Shown one piece after another: positions 39,401 to 45,908 of a stretch of 64,000 nt of DNA. Made by a program: the position numbers and the translations under genes. Position 1 is the first letter of the stretch. The number at the start of each line of letters is the position of its first letter. Source of the DNA: Natrarchaeobius oligotrophus (lineage in GTDB: Archaea; Halobacteriota; Halobacteria; Halobacteriales; Natrialbaceae); contig NZ_REFZ01000005.1 of the NCBI RefSeq assembly GCF_003841465.1, positions 1-64,000 on the forward strand, in the 5' to 3' direction. The notes under the pieces are model-generated. The model ran no database searches and was not told where the DNA came from. It saw only the letters and a program-made list of their open reading frames with translations.

Positions 39401-39585
39401 TCCGGCTGGTTCAGAAAGTCGTCCGCCAGATCGGGATCGAAGCGGTAGAGGTCTTGCCAGTCGATCGAAAGCGAGCGTTGCTCGTTTGGATATCGCTGGG
39501 CAAGCTGTTTGATCGCGTTGTCGTAGTAGTTCCGGAAGAACTGCTCGAACGCATCGACGAGTTCAGAATTTCCCGCTTGCGCCAT
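36409..39585 (-). CDS. mcm: MCM replicative helicase precursor with two inteins
   Basis: 1058 codons. Removing two inteins of 178 and 180 residues leaves a normal 700-residue MCM. The N-terminal DNA-binding part includes zinc-finger cysteines (CQLCGT and CQGC). Walker A is GDPGTGK, with the first intein right after the lysine. Walker B is LVLADQGIAAVDELDKM, with the second intein just after the following Arg. SRFDLIFTV holds the arginine finger and a C-terminal winged helix ends the protein. MCM unwinds DNA as a hexamer, so both inteins must splice out before the ATPase is active. ATG 39585 follows a TATA box on the minus strand at 39611-39619 (CCATTTATAC). Confidence 0.97.
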   Translation of the reverse strand: MAQAGNSELVDAFEQFFRNYYDNAIKQLAQRYPNEQRSLSIDWQDLYRFDPDLADDFLNQPEQLQRYAEEALRLYDLPIDVSLGQAHVRIRNLPETESPEIREIRARDMNSLVQVRGIVRKATDVRPKIEEAAFECQLCGTLTRVPQSSGNFQEPHECQGCERQGPFRVNFDQSEFVDSQKLRIQESPEGLRGGETPQSLDVHVEDDITGEVTPGDNVSATGVLRLEQQSDGQDKSPVFDFYMEGISVEVDEEQFEDMNITDEDKKKIYEISNQDDVYERMVGSIAPSIYGYEQEKLAMIFQLFSGVTKQLPDGSRIRGDLHMLLIGDPGTGKCVRGDTKVTLADGKTVPIRELVESNLDDPKPIDDGWWDEVDLEVPSLQKDGSIAPQRAIKVWKREAPEQMYRIRTSSGRELEVTPSHPLFVDAAGGFQATRAEELDIGDAIAVAAPAIDPHTRSAERVRPDGGITVAAAAGTDRIASLETLEPDDDWVYDLEVEETHNYVSNGVISHNSQMLGYIQNIAPRSVYTSGKGSSSAGLTAAAVRDDFGDGQQWTLEAGALVLADQGIAAVDELDKMRCVTGDTLVHAGNGIKPIRELAHDAVADGSIEELENGRTIRDVDFSVRTMTETGAIVDRPVTAVHQYETPTELIDVTTESGERLRSTPDHPFFVYQNGSIVERDASSLEAGDRTLVPCGTPSIAADGGTATTNPANPGLRDVEPSEIVSVRRDDDHDFDYVYDLTVEGTHNFIANGMVVHNSEDRSAMHEALEQQKISVSKAGINATLKSRCSLLGAANPKYGRFDHYEPISEQIDLEPALISRFDLIFTVTDQPDEEKDRNLAEHILTTNYAGELTTQREQMASLDVSQDEIDEMTETVDPDIDADLLRKYIAFAKQNCHPRMTEEARETIRDFYVDLRSKGTDEDAPIPVTARKLEALVRLSEASARIRLSDTVEQSDAEHVVEIVRSCLQDIGVDPETGEFDADIVEAGTSKSQRDRIKNLKGLIADIEEEYDEGAPVDIVLERAEEVGMDQSKAEHEIEKLKQKGEVYEPSTDALRTT
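37315..37854 (-). mobile_element. MCM mini-intein 2, after DELDKMR
   Basis: 180 residues from Cys (CVTGDTLVHAGNG) to the C-terminal Asn (GMVVHN), followed by Ser of the extein (SEDRSAMHEALEQQ). Block B is RSTPDHPFFV. The C-terminal blocks are VYDLTVEGTHNFIANGMVVHN-like, with the terminal His-Asn. No LAGLIDADG motif and no room for a homing endonuclease, so it can splice but not home. Base use is visibly less GC-rich than the extein. The insertion is adjacent to Walker B, a highly conserved site that also hosts inteins in other archaeal MCMs. Confidence 0.92.
38053..38586 (-). mobile_element. MCM mini-intein 1, in Walker A
   Basis: 178 residues from Cys (CVRGDTKVTLADG) to Asn (GVISHN), then Ser of the extein (SQMLGYIQNIAP). 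It is inserted directly after the Walker A lysine, GDPGTGK. Block B is EVTPSHPLFV and block F begins VYDLEVEETHNY. It lacks endonuclease motifs, so it is a mini-intein. It shares only the general splicing blocks with intein 2, so the two are separate acquisitions or old copies. Confidence 0.92.
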
Positions 39586-39959
39586 TGCACTGTTGTTCGG
39601 CTCTCATCGGGTATAAATGGTGGCAAAGCGGGACGAAACTGAACGGATCGAGTTCGGGCCACGTCGAACTCGCCGCTCGTCGTCACCCGAACCGATCGGG
39701 GACGAACACGCCGTTTGCTGTATCCCTGTCGAGTACCGTGGCCACGACGGAGACGTTCGATTTCAATCCGTATGTATCTACACCCAAGCTGATTTGGTCT
39801 TCACAACTGACAATCCCGACCGGGCGGTGAGAGATTCCGCTCGGGGCGACTTCGAGTGCAAAGCGAGAGGGCCGGAATCGTCTGCAGGGGAAGTCCCGTC
39901 GCAGCGACTGCGCCGTCGGTCGAAACCGGCGTTGGATCCGGAACAGAACGCGCGTTCGA
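39586..39959. other. Spacer upstream of mcm
   Basis: It contains the minus-strand mcm promoter (TATA at 39611-39619). Beyond that I see no supported gene. Plus-strand frames in it start inside or next to the mcm promoter and their composition is not haloarchaeal. Base composition is mixed, which may mark the edge of the accessory island to the right. Confidence 0.4.
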
Positions 39960-40175
39960 TCAGTGACTCGCGTAGCCGGCGTCGGTTCGGCGAACGAGGT
40001 TCTTCGAGGTGAGCGACGTGAGTATCGGCAAGAGCGTAAGCTTCGAAAGGCCGAGAAGCTGTTGCAGGTCGGTTACGGTCGCTTCGTCCGTCACGAGAAG
40101 CGTCAGGTAGACGAGTTTCGCCTGCGGTGACTCGAGATCGTCCGGCACCGCTATGGATTGTTCAGTCGTGGACAT
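39960..40175 (-). CDS. Mini winged-helix DNA-binding protein, paralog of 52306
   Basis: 71 residues. A short N-terminus (STTEQSIAVPDDLESPQAKL) leads into a winged helix: LVYLTLLVTDEATVTDLQQL, the recognition-helix LSKLTLLPILTSLTSKNLV, then a wing RRTDAGYAS. The protein at 52306 shares the pattern (LDSPQGKLVYLYL and MSKLSILSVLNSLTSEELV). Such single-domain wHTH proteins may bind DNA as dimers. ATG 40175 follows a TATA-containing element, AACATTTATGTGC on the minus strand at 40203-40215. A second ATG one codon earlier is possible. Confidence 0.7.
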   Translation of the reverse strand: MSTTEQSIAVPDDLESPQAKLVYLTLLVTDEATVTDLQQLLGLSKLTLLPILTSLTSKNLVRRTDAGYASH

Positions 40176-40202
40176 CATCGCACACGAGACGCCAACGACG
40201 GA

Positions 40203-40215
40203 GCACATAAATGTT
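40203..40215 (-). promoter_or_regulatory. 13-base promoter element shared with 41080
   Basis: On the minus strand the sequence AACATTTATGTGC lies 28 bases before the ATG of the wHTH gene at 40175. The identical 13-mer is on the plus strand at 41080-41092, ahead of the exported-protein gene. Both copies contain the TATA core. Whether the identity beyond TATA is regulatory or chance is open. Confidence 0.4.
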
Positions 40216-41079
40216 GGATGAGAAACGTGTGCACACACCAGTCCGCTCGAGGACGATCGAACTCGTCCCGAGGGCGTTTCCGCGGTACGCCGTGTGAGAG
40301 AAAACCACTTTCAAGAAAACCCTCACGAGTGAGGCAGTGTGCCTTTCACGGTGAGTTCATAACTGCCGACTGGTCTCACGGCAACCTGTGCCTCTGACAC
40401 ACCATTCCAGTGGGACCACTTCTTGCGGGCCGCGCGTTCTCGGCTCTCCACCACCGAACTCTCCACCTCGAACCGAGACGGAAAGAGACGTCACCAGATC
40501 CGGTTACGAAACCGCCACCTCGAGTGCAAGCCGGGCGAGGTGGGACGGCACTACCGGCGACGGTAGACGTGTGGAGTACGAGGCGACCGGGACGAAGGAG
40601 CTGGCGTCGCTCACGGAGTTACTCGCGACGAACCGGATAGAACCGCCCGAAATTCGAACCACGTTTGAGAACTGCGCTTCGCGCAGAACCTCTCTCTGTC
40701 TCAATCCGGTCACTTTCCAGTAGCTGGCGCTCGCGAATGTGCTCGCAGTAGCAATATGGGATCTCCCGGCATTGAATTAGGCTGTTTTCACGGTGCAGTA
40801 CGGCGTAGATACAGAGGAAGGTGGCGCGGTACATCCAGACGCGTAGCGTACCCGGTTTCGGACGACCCTGCAGCGACGAGAACAGCGGTTGTCGACCGTG
40901 TTTATCTTGCTTATTGTGACGGATGATCTGGACGAACGTCGAGATCGTCTCGCACACGCGTTCGTTCGACGCGACGACTCGCTCAGCATCTGGTTTGTTC
41001 TTCAGCACTGTATTGAACAAGCAGGAATTCAAACAGTAGAGGCAGGTTGATTCGGACACCAACATGGGAAATATTAAAA
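40216..41079. other. Left part of the accessory island, no intact gene
   Basis: About 860 bases with no intact gene that I can support. The left half (to about 40720) has haloarchaeal GC, and one plus-strand frame after 40400 reads PFQWDHFLRAARSRLST and then meets a stop, suggesting a decayed coding sequence. The right half is AT-richer, and a minus-strand frame of about 154 codons (40619-41083) reads in part like a gene (listed separately). No inverted terminal repeats could be identified by eye. Confidence 0.35.
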
Positions 41080-41083
41080 ACAT
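40619..41083 (-). pseudogene. Possible remnant ORF in the island
   Basis: A 154-codon frame. Its middle (KPGTLRVWMYRATFLCIYAV) has codon third-position bias typical of real haloarchaeal coding DNA, but the ends do not, and no start with a promoter precedes it. I do not recognise a domain. It may be a relic of a mobile-element protein, or chance. Low confidence. Confidence 0.2.
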
Positions 41084-41092
41084 TTATGTGCC
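41080..41092 (+). promoter_or_regulatory. Promoter element of the exported-protein gene
   Basis: AACATTTATGTGC, the same 13 bases as the element at 40203-40215 in opposite orientation. The TATA core is about 40 bases before the ATG at 41131, so the transcript would carry a short leader. The surrounding 60 bases are strongly AT-rich. Confidence 0.45.
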
Positions 41093-41130
41093 CATATGAT
41101 AATTATCCAATTGGTATAGATTTCAATAAT

Positions 41131-41790
41131 ATGAGTCGTCGAAGAATAATATCGCCAAGTGCATCTGCCATCGCCGCTGGCGGGTTGTTTTCTGGCTCTG
41201 CACTCGCATCAGATAGTCCGGAAGAAGAACCCACACTTTCTGAGTTGTATAAGGCGGTCACAATCAACGATGGAAAAGCAAAGGTGAAAGCAAATACTAC
41301 ACACGAAGGAATCACCATCCGAGGACAGGACGGTACGGTAGCAGCTGAAATCACTCCCCAGTACCTTGTGGAGGAAATTAATAAAGCCATAGATGACGGT
41401 TATCTAAAAGCAAGGGAGAAGGCTGGAGAGATCATGTTCGAAACTACCAATAAAGGAAACCAGATGATCGAGAAATTCGAACAGAAAGCGTCCCGAAGTA
41501 CTACACAATCTTGTGGTGTTAGTAAGGTGGACGACGAGCATGTATATCTAAACAACACCGACACCAACGAGATCCAGTTTGGTCTGCAAATGGGGTCTGG
41601 GACGGGCGTGATCGCTGCCGCAATCGCTGGATATGCGGGTACTGGGATAGGTGCCGTAATTTTAGCCGTCGCTGCAGTCCTCGTCTCCTTAGGGGCCTCG
41701 CGTGTAGGCACGAGAAACCATGGGTGTGGTATCATAGTTGACGGTGAAGATGAATTCATAGAGCCGCAAGACTGCCTGGAACCATGCTGA
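41131..41790 (+). CDS. Tat-exported precursor with hydrophobic Gly/Ala-rich C-terminal domain; candidate archaeocin
   Basis: 219 residues. MSRRRIISPS plus a short hydrophobic stretch ending GSALA|SD is a Tat-type signal peptide with cleavage near residue 27. A polar, Lys/Glu-rich middle (30-125) follows. The C-terminal domain begins QSCGVSKVDDEHVYL, continues NNTDTNEIQFGL, then has a Gly/Ala/Val-rich amphipathic or membrane-active block at about 150-190 (AAAIAGYAGTGIGAVILAVA). It ends GCGIIVD and CLEPC. Cysteines at 128, 199, 215 and 219 could form two disulfides. Pre-pro-peptide layout plus Cys-bounded hydrophobic C-terminus recalls the halocin C8 precursor, though its sequence is different. 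The AT-rich codon use points to transfer. An antimicrobial role is inference; a secreted structural or pilus-like role is the alternative. Confidence 0.75.
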   Translation: MSRRRIISPSASAIAAGGLFSGSALASDSPEEEPTLSELYKAVTINDGKAKVKANTTHEGITIRGQDGTVAAEITPQYLVEEINKAIDDGYLKAREKAGEIMFETTNKGNQMIEKFEQKASRSTTQSCGVSKVDDEHVYLNNTDTNEIQFGLQMGSGTGVIAAAIAGYAGTGIGAVILAVAAVLVSLGASRVGTRNHGCGIIVDGEDEFIEPQDCLEPC

Positions 41791-41886
41791 AGGGATAGCA
41801 ATATACACTACATAGACACCAAAATGTCGTTATGATCTCTTCTGGAATTGTAACAATCTATATGACATCACCAGCATTTCGCCAGC

Positions 41887-42822
41887 ATGTCAAATGATAA
41901 AAGGGAGTTTCTCCAGAAACCGGAACGGCTGGATACGTCTTTTCGCGTAATAGCTGGTGCGTACGTGGCAGCGCTGATCACCCCGACACTGTTGCTCAGT
42001 ATCGTAGAGCAGTTCAGGTTGAGCAATGAATTACTCGTGATCGGTGTATTCGGAGCAATTGGAACAACCATAGCTGCTGGCGTAGCTTGGCAAGTCGCTC
42101 ACTTGGGAAAGATAGTTATCTTGCTCAACAGGAGTTGGATGAGCTGGCTACTTCCTCTGATAGGCATCGTACCGGTATTTGTATACTTTTCTGATGTGAT
42201 TCGGTATCCTGCGTATATAATCGTCAATCCCGAAGCCACAACTGTAGAGAGTCTCATCGGATTTCTCGGATTCATTTTTGGGCTAGCCACTGTATGCCTG
42301 GGAGAGTTGCTTGTCAGCATGGCCCGCAATCGAGTGGCGAACGCGATGATTGACGACAAAGCAATCGATATCGAGTGGAAGGCCGGTTGGACGTGGATCG
42401 ATCAATTCAAATTGCTGTCTGGAATGGTCGTTTGTACCAGTTTCTTCGTTGTGATGATTATCGGTTATTTCGGATGGGTTGAAGCCACTTTCTCCAGGGC
42501 CGTAATTGTTCCCGTCGGTATGTTACTCGTTGTACTAATCCTGATTGCTAACAATACATCCTCGAAGCGAACCTATCGTATCACGTCTGATGGACTAGAA
42601 CAGCGTGGATCAGTTCAGTCACGTCTGTTCACACCATGGGAAGACATTGACGGGTTCACCGTAACCAACCGCACAATTGTTCTCCACCGAAAAGGACTTC
42701 GGCCCAATATTCGATTCTCCCGGCGGGATGTCAGACTTGATGAACAAAAGATAATCACAAAGTTACAAAAATATACCAAGCAGCGGAATGCATCGCACAA
42801 CGCTGTTCAATTTGAAGATTGA
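41887..42822 (+). CDS. Six-TM protein with PH-like tail; candidate immunity protein
   Basis: 311 residues. Six predicted spans: about 20-41, 49-71, 87-105, 122-145, 177-198 and 206-224. A cytoplasmic beta-rich tail (KRTYRITSDGLEQRGSVQSR, then FTPWEDIDGFTVTNRTIVLH) resembles bacterial PH-type domains. It follows the exported-protein gene by 96 bases and has its own TATA-like ATCTATATG at 41856-41864, about 25 bases before the ATG. Polytopic membrane proteins beside bacteriocin genes commonly give self-protection, so immunity or export is the leading guess. Codon use is AT-rich like its partner. Confidence 0.75.
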   Translation: MSNDKREFLQKPERLDTSFRVIAGAYVAALITPTLLLSIVEQFRLSNELLVIGVFGAIGTTIAAGVAWQVAHLGKIVILLNRSWMSWLLPLIGIVPVFVYFSDVIRYPAYIIVNPEATTVESLIGFLGFIFGLATVCLGELLVSMARNRVANAMIDDKAIDIEWKAGWTWIDQFKLLSGMVVCTSFFVVMIIGYFGWVEATFSRAVIVPVGMLLVVLILIANNTSSKRTYRITSDGLEQRGSVQSRLFTPWEDIDGFTVTNRTIVLHRKGLRPNIRFSRRDVRLDEQKIITKLQKYTKQRNASHNAVQFED

Positions 42823-43178
42823 AGGAGCGAGGTGGCCTATCGGGCGACCTCACGGATCGTGTCAGCCGTGATCGTCGTCAGTAGATCGGGGGCTTCTCAA
42901 GTACCTCGGCCCAGAACGCGAGCGTCGTCTGGAACCACCCCTCACCGAGCGCTCGAACCATACCTCGTGACATCGAAACCATACACTTCCCAATTGTTTG
43001 TCAAGAATGGGCGAGAGACCGCACCGTCGGACGTACCCCCGTCGATAGCCGCGACTGATCGGTCCGGCTACTCGAGATCGTCCGACCTCGAGAAATCACC
43101 GGGAATCACCTCCCGAACGAGGCGGTGTCTGGACGGGGTTGTGCCGAACCGGTTTGATGGTCTGAGTAAAACTGCCGC
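42823..43178. other. Right part of the island
   Basis: About 350 bases between the membrane-protein gene and the palindrome. The only candidate gene is the 34-codon frame on the minus strand listed next. The remainder has short frames only. GC content rises again here, so the island boundary may lie inside this stretch or at the tRNA. Confidence 0.35.
42878..42982 (-). CDS. 34-codon Trp/Phe-containing ORF
   Basis: ATG at 42982 opens 34 codons with normal haloarchaeal codon bias from residue 8 on. The middle reads GEGWFQTTLAFWAEVLEKPP, an amphipathic segment with two Trp and two Phe, and the frame ends Tyr-stop. An AT-rich patch (ACAAACAATTGGG on the minus strand) lies just upstream. It could be a membrane-active microprotein or the tail of a lost gene. 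No domain recognised. Confidence 0.3.
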   Translation of the reverse strand: MVSMSRGMVRALGEGWFQTTLAFWAEVLEKPPIY

Positions 43179-43200
43179 ATAAGGGTTGCGCAACCCTTAT
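43179..43200. repeat. Perfect 22-base palindrome beside tRNA-Pro
   Basis: ATAAGGGTTGC followed directly by its reverse complement GCAACCCTTAT, with no loop or mismatch, eight bases beyond the 3' end of the tRNA-Pro gene. On the minus strand it could form a hairpin that ends the tRNA transcript. A perfect no-spacer palindrome is also the form of a dimeric repressor or recombinase site at the island boundary. Confidence 0.6.
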
Positions 43201-43208
43201 TTTCGCTA

Positions 43209-43281
43209 TGGGATCGCCCGGATTTGAACCGGGGTCACGGGCACCCAAGGCCCGAAGTATACCAGGCTAACCCACGATCCC
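43209..43281 (-). tRNA. tRNA-Pro (TGG)
   Basis: Minus-strand cloverleaf. The acceptor arms are GGGATCG and CGATCCC, the anticodon stem is CGGGC/GCCCG around loop CTTGGGT (anticodon TGG), and the T arm has GGTTCAAATCC. The discriminator is A. CCA is not encoded. A TATA-like TTTATGAC on the minus strand at about 43303-43311 is its promoter. Its 3' end borders the AT-rich island, a typical integration position for archaeal elements. Confidence 0.93.
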
Positions 43282-43362
43282 GTATCATCCGTTTCGGGCG
43301 CACGTCATAAAGGGTTTCGTTCCGGTCCGAACGGTTTTGGCTCTCGGCGCGAAATCTCCGGT

Positions 43363-43620
43363 ATGGTTACGGGACTCGAGATTCTGCTGTTGGTCCTCGT
43401 CCTCGCCGCCGTTCTCGGTGCGTCGACGCTCGTCCAGACCGTCAGACCCTTCATCGTCAACGCGGTCGTCGGCCTGATCGTGTTGTTCGTCGCACAGGCA
43501 GCGTTCGGACTGCCGATCGCCGTGACGCCGGTCGCGCTCGTGATCGTCGCGATCGGCGGCTTCCCCGGCTCGCTGCTGGTCATCCTGCTGGCGCTGTTCG
43601 GTATCGCGTTCGTTCCCTGA
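43363..43620 (+). CDS. BofA-like small membrane protein
   Basis: 85 residues, almost wholly hydrophobic: LEILLLVLVLAAVLGASTLV, PFIVNAVVGLIVLFVAQAAF and VALVIVAIGGFPGSLLVILLALFGIAFVP. The PFIVNAVVG and GGFPGSLLVILLAL segments match the BofA family (pro-sigma-K processing inhibitor in Bacillus). Archaea lack sigma-K, so the haloarchaeal role is unknown, perhaps regulating a membrane metalloprotease. It is divergent from tRNA-Pro. Confidence 0.8.
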   Translation: MVTGLEILLLVLVLAAVLGASTLVQTVRPFIVNAVVGLIVLFVAQAAFGLPIAVTPVALVIVAIGGFPGSLLVILLALFGIAFVP

Positions 43621-43784
43621 TCGGTTCACAGGGAGCGTCGTCCGTCAGGTTCGTACAACCGTCCGGCCGCGATCCCACGCACGTCGGGACGACAGCCCGG
43701 CTCATACGGTTTACTGTACGTCAGTACCGGCGCACCCGCCGCCCGGGTCGCAGGTGCGCCGGTACATCGGTACAGCAATCCGTA

Positions 43785-45851
43785 TCACAGGTCGGCGTCG
43801 CGCAACTCGATGTCCGCGACGAGGTCGTAGGGGTGGGCGTCCTTCCGGATGCCGTCGAGGAGCGCGAACGCCTCGCCGGGCTCCAGGAAGTGCTCCGTCA
43901 CGACGCGCCCCAGCGGCGTCGGTTCGAAGCCGTCGATGAACTCGTACTGGAGCAGTTTGCCGACGGCGTGTTTCGTCGGAACGTCGCCCAGCATCCGGTC
44001 GTTGAGCGCCTTCGCGGCTTTGCCCCCGACCGTCACGTTCGCGAGCGTCTCCTCGACGGCCGCGGCCTCGTCGTAGTGGGTCATCACCGACTCCATCTCG
44101 CCTTTCAGGAGCGTGAACGCGACCTCGTCTTCGGTCATCTCCATCGAGTTGTGGTACGAACAGTCCGGTTCGACGAGGACGTACACTTTGCCCTCGTCGT
44201 GGTAGTCGGGACGACCCGCGCGACCGAGCATCTGGTGGAACTCCTGGACGGAGAGCCACTCGATGCCCATCGCCAGCGAGTCGAAGACCACCTGCGAGGC
44301 CGGAAAGTCCACCCCGGCCGCGAGCGCCGCCGTCGTCACGACGGCGGCGAGGTCCTGTTCGCCGAACCGGCGTTCGACGCGCTTGCGTCGCTTGTAATCC
44401 AGCCCGGCGTGGTACGGCGCGGCGTCGTACTCGAGCTTGCGCGAAATCTCGTGACACCGCCGACGCGAGTTGGTGAAGATGATCGTCTGTCCGCGATATC
44501 CCTTCGAGGATTCGGTGTCGAACTCGCGTTTGACGAGTTTGTTCGCGACGCGGACTTTCTCCTGGCCGTCGGCGAAGGTGACGTGGCGTTCGATCGGGAC
44601 CGGCCGTTCTTCGAACTCGATGAGCGTCGACTCGAGTGCGCCCGCGAGCTGTTCGGGGTTGCCGACGGTCGCCGACAGGTAGATCCACTGGGCCCCATCG
44701 TAGCTCTCGACGCGTCGTGCACGTCGTTCGCAGGTGTACTTCAGCCGCGAGATGAGTCCATCGAGGCGGTGGCCCCGTTCGTCCTCTTTGAGGGTGTGGA
44801 CCTCGTCGATGACGACCGTTCCGACGTCGCCCATCTCCTTGCCGGTCCGGAGGGCGTGGTCGATCCCCTCGTACGTGCCGACGATGACGTCGGCACCGGG
44901 ATCGAACTGTGCGCCGTCGTCGTTGATCCGGCTCGCGCCGACGCGGATGGTGACGTCGACGAGGTGGCCGTACTCGTCCCGGAAGTCCTCGTACTTCTGG
45001 TTGGCGAGTGCGACGAGCGGGACGAGAAAGAGCATCTTCCCCTTTCCCTTCAGGACGCGGTCGAGACCGGTCATCTCCCCGACGAGGGTCTTTCCGGTCG
45101 CCGTCGCGGAGACGACGAGCTGATCGGTGCCCTCGAACAGCCCGTTCTCGACCGAGAGACTCTGGACCGGCAGCAGCGTCTCGAATCGGTCCTCGAGCAA
45201 CTCCTGTAGGTCGGGGTGGACGTCCAGCGAGTCGACGCGGACCGGATCGACCTCGTCGACCGTCGCCGAGATCGTATCGAACTTCGTGAGGTCGGGATCG
45301 AGCCGTCCTTCGAGCAGGTTGACGATCCGATCCAGGTCCTGGACTTCGAGCATGAGCTCCTCCAGTCGCTCTTTGGCCGCGCCGGTGACCTGGCCGCCGC
45401 CGCTGTAGGAAAGCTGGCGCTCGAGTTCCGTCCGGGCGCAGTCCCGACAGATCCAGTCGCGATCGTCTTTGATCGCGGTGTCGGTCGTGATCGGCGAGTA
45501 CCGCCCGGCGGAGGCGCAGTACCGACACGTGCGGACGGTCTTGGTCTTGTCCTCGAGTTGGTATCCCGAGAACATCTCCGTGAGTTCGCGCCGGGCTTCG
45601 GGGGAGGTCTGCTCGGACAGGCGAATCCGGCGCGCGCGGCGGGCGAGTTCGACGAACTCGTCGGGCTGGCGCGGCTCCTCGCTCGAGTCCTGTTTGAGCC
45701 GGAACTTGGCGGGGCGGGGGCCCGCCGACGTCTCGGAGAGACCGAGTTTCGCACGGAACAGCCGCTCGCCGTCACGCATGACGACCACGAGGTAGTCGTC
45801 GCCGGTCTCGTGACAAAAGATCGTCTCGACCTCTTGGACCTGCTTCGACAC
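43785..45851 (-). CDS. DEAD/DEAH-box superfamily 2 helicase with zinc-finger N-terminus
   Basis: 688 residues. The N-terminal 200 residues hold a four-cysteine zinc site (CRYCASAGRY and CRDCAR). The helicase core has VVSATATGKTLVGEMTG (motif I), VIDEVHTL (motif II, DEVH), YLSATVGNPEQL (motif III) and MLGRAGRPDYHDEGKVYVL (motif VI). Overall it is Ski2/Hel308-like in motif pattern but lacks the long Hel308 C-terminus. It is widespread in archaea with RNA or DNA unwinding presumed. It has no obvious operon partner. Confidence 0.88.
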   Translation of the reverse strand: MSKQVQEVETIFCHETGDDYLVVVMRDGERLFRAKLGLSETSAGPRPAKFRLKQDSSEEPRQPDEFVELARRARRIRLSEQTSPEARRELTEMFSGYQLEDKTKTVRTCRYCASAGRYSPITTDTAIKDDRDWICRDCARTELERQLSYSGGGQVTGAAKERLEELMLEVQDLDRIVNLLEGRLDPDLTKFDTISATVDEVDPVRVDSLDVHPDLQELLEDRFETLLPVQSLSVENGLFEGTDQLVVSATATGKTLVGEMTGLDRVLKGKGKMLFLVPLVALANQKYEDFRDEYGHLVDVTIRVGASRINDDGAQFDPGADVIVGTYEGIDHALRTGKEMGDVGTVVIDEVHTLKEDERGHRLDGLISRLKYTCERRARRVESYDGAQWIYLSATVGNPEQLAGALESTLIEFEERPVPIERHVTFADGQEKVRVANKLVKREFDTESSKGYRGQTIIFTNSRRRCHEISRKLEYDAAPYHAGLDYKRRKRVERRFGEQDLAAVVTTAALAAGVDFPASQVVFDSLAMGIEWLSVQEFHQMLGRAGRPDYHDEGKVYVLVEPDCSYHNSMEMTEDEVAFTLLKGEMESVMTHYDEAAAVEETLANVTVGGKAAKALNDRMLGDVPTKHAVGKLLQYEFIDGFEPTPLGRVVTEHFLEPGEAFALLDGIRKDAHPYDLVADIELRDADL

Positions 45852-45908
45852 GGTACTCGATAGTGCGGTACCGTACTTGAGCGGTTCGGACTCGGTCGAC
45901 GATCGCGT

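Noticed and set aside
40648-40666. T-arm-like sequence (a plus-strand ATTCGAACCAC) as a tRNA fragment or att site
   Set aside because: No matching stems or second copy of the tRNA-Pro 3' end could be found around it.
40203-41092. Inverted pair of 13-mers as an invertible segment
   Set aside because: Both copies coincide with promoter TATA boxes, and no recombinase is present, so shared promoter sequence is the simpler reading.
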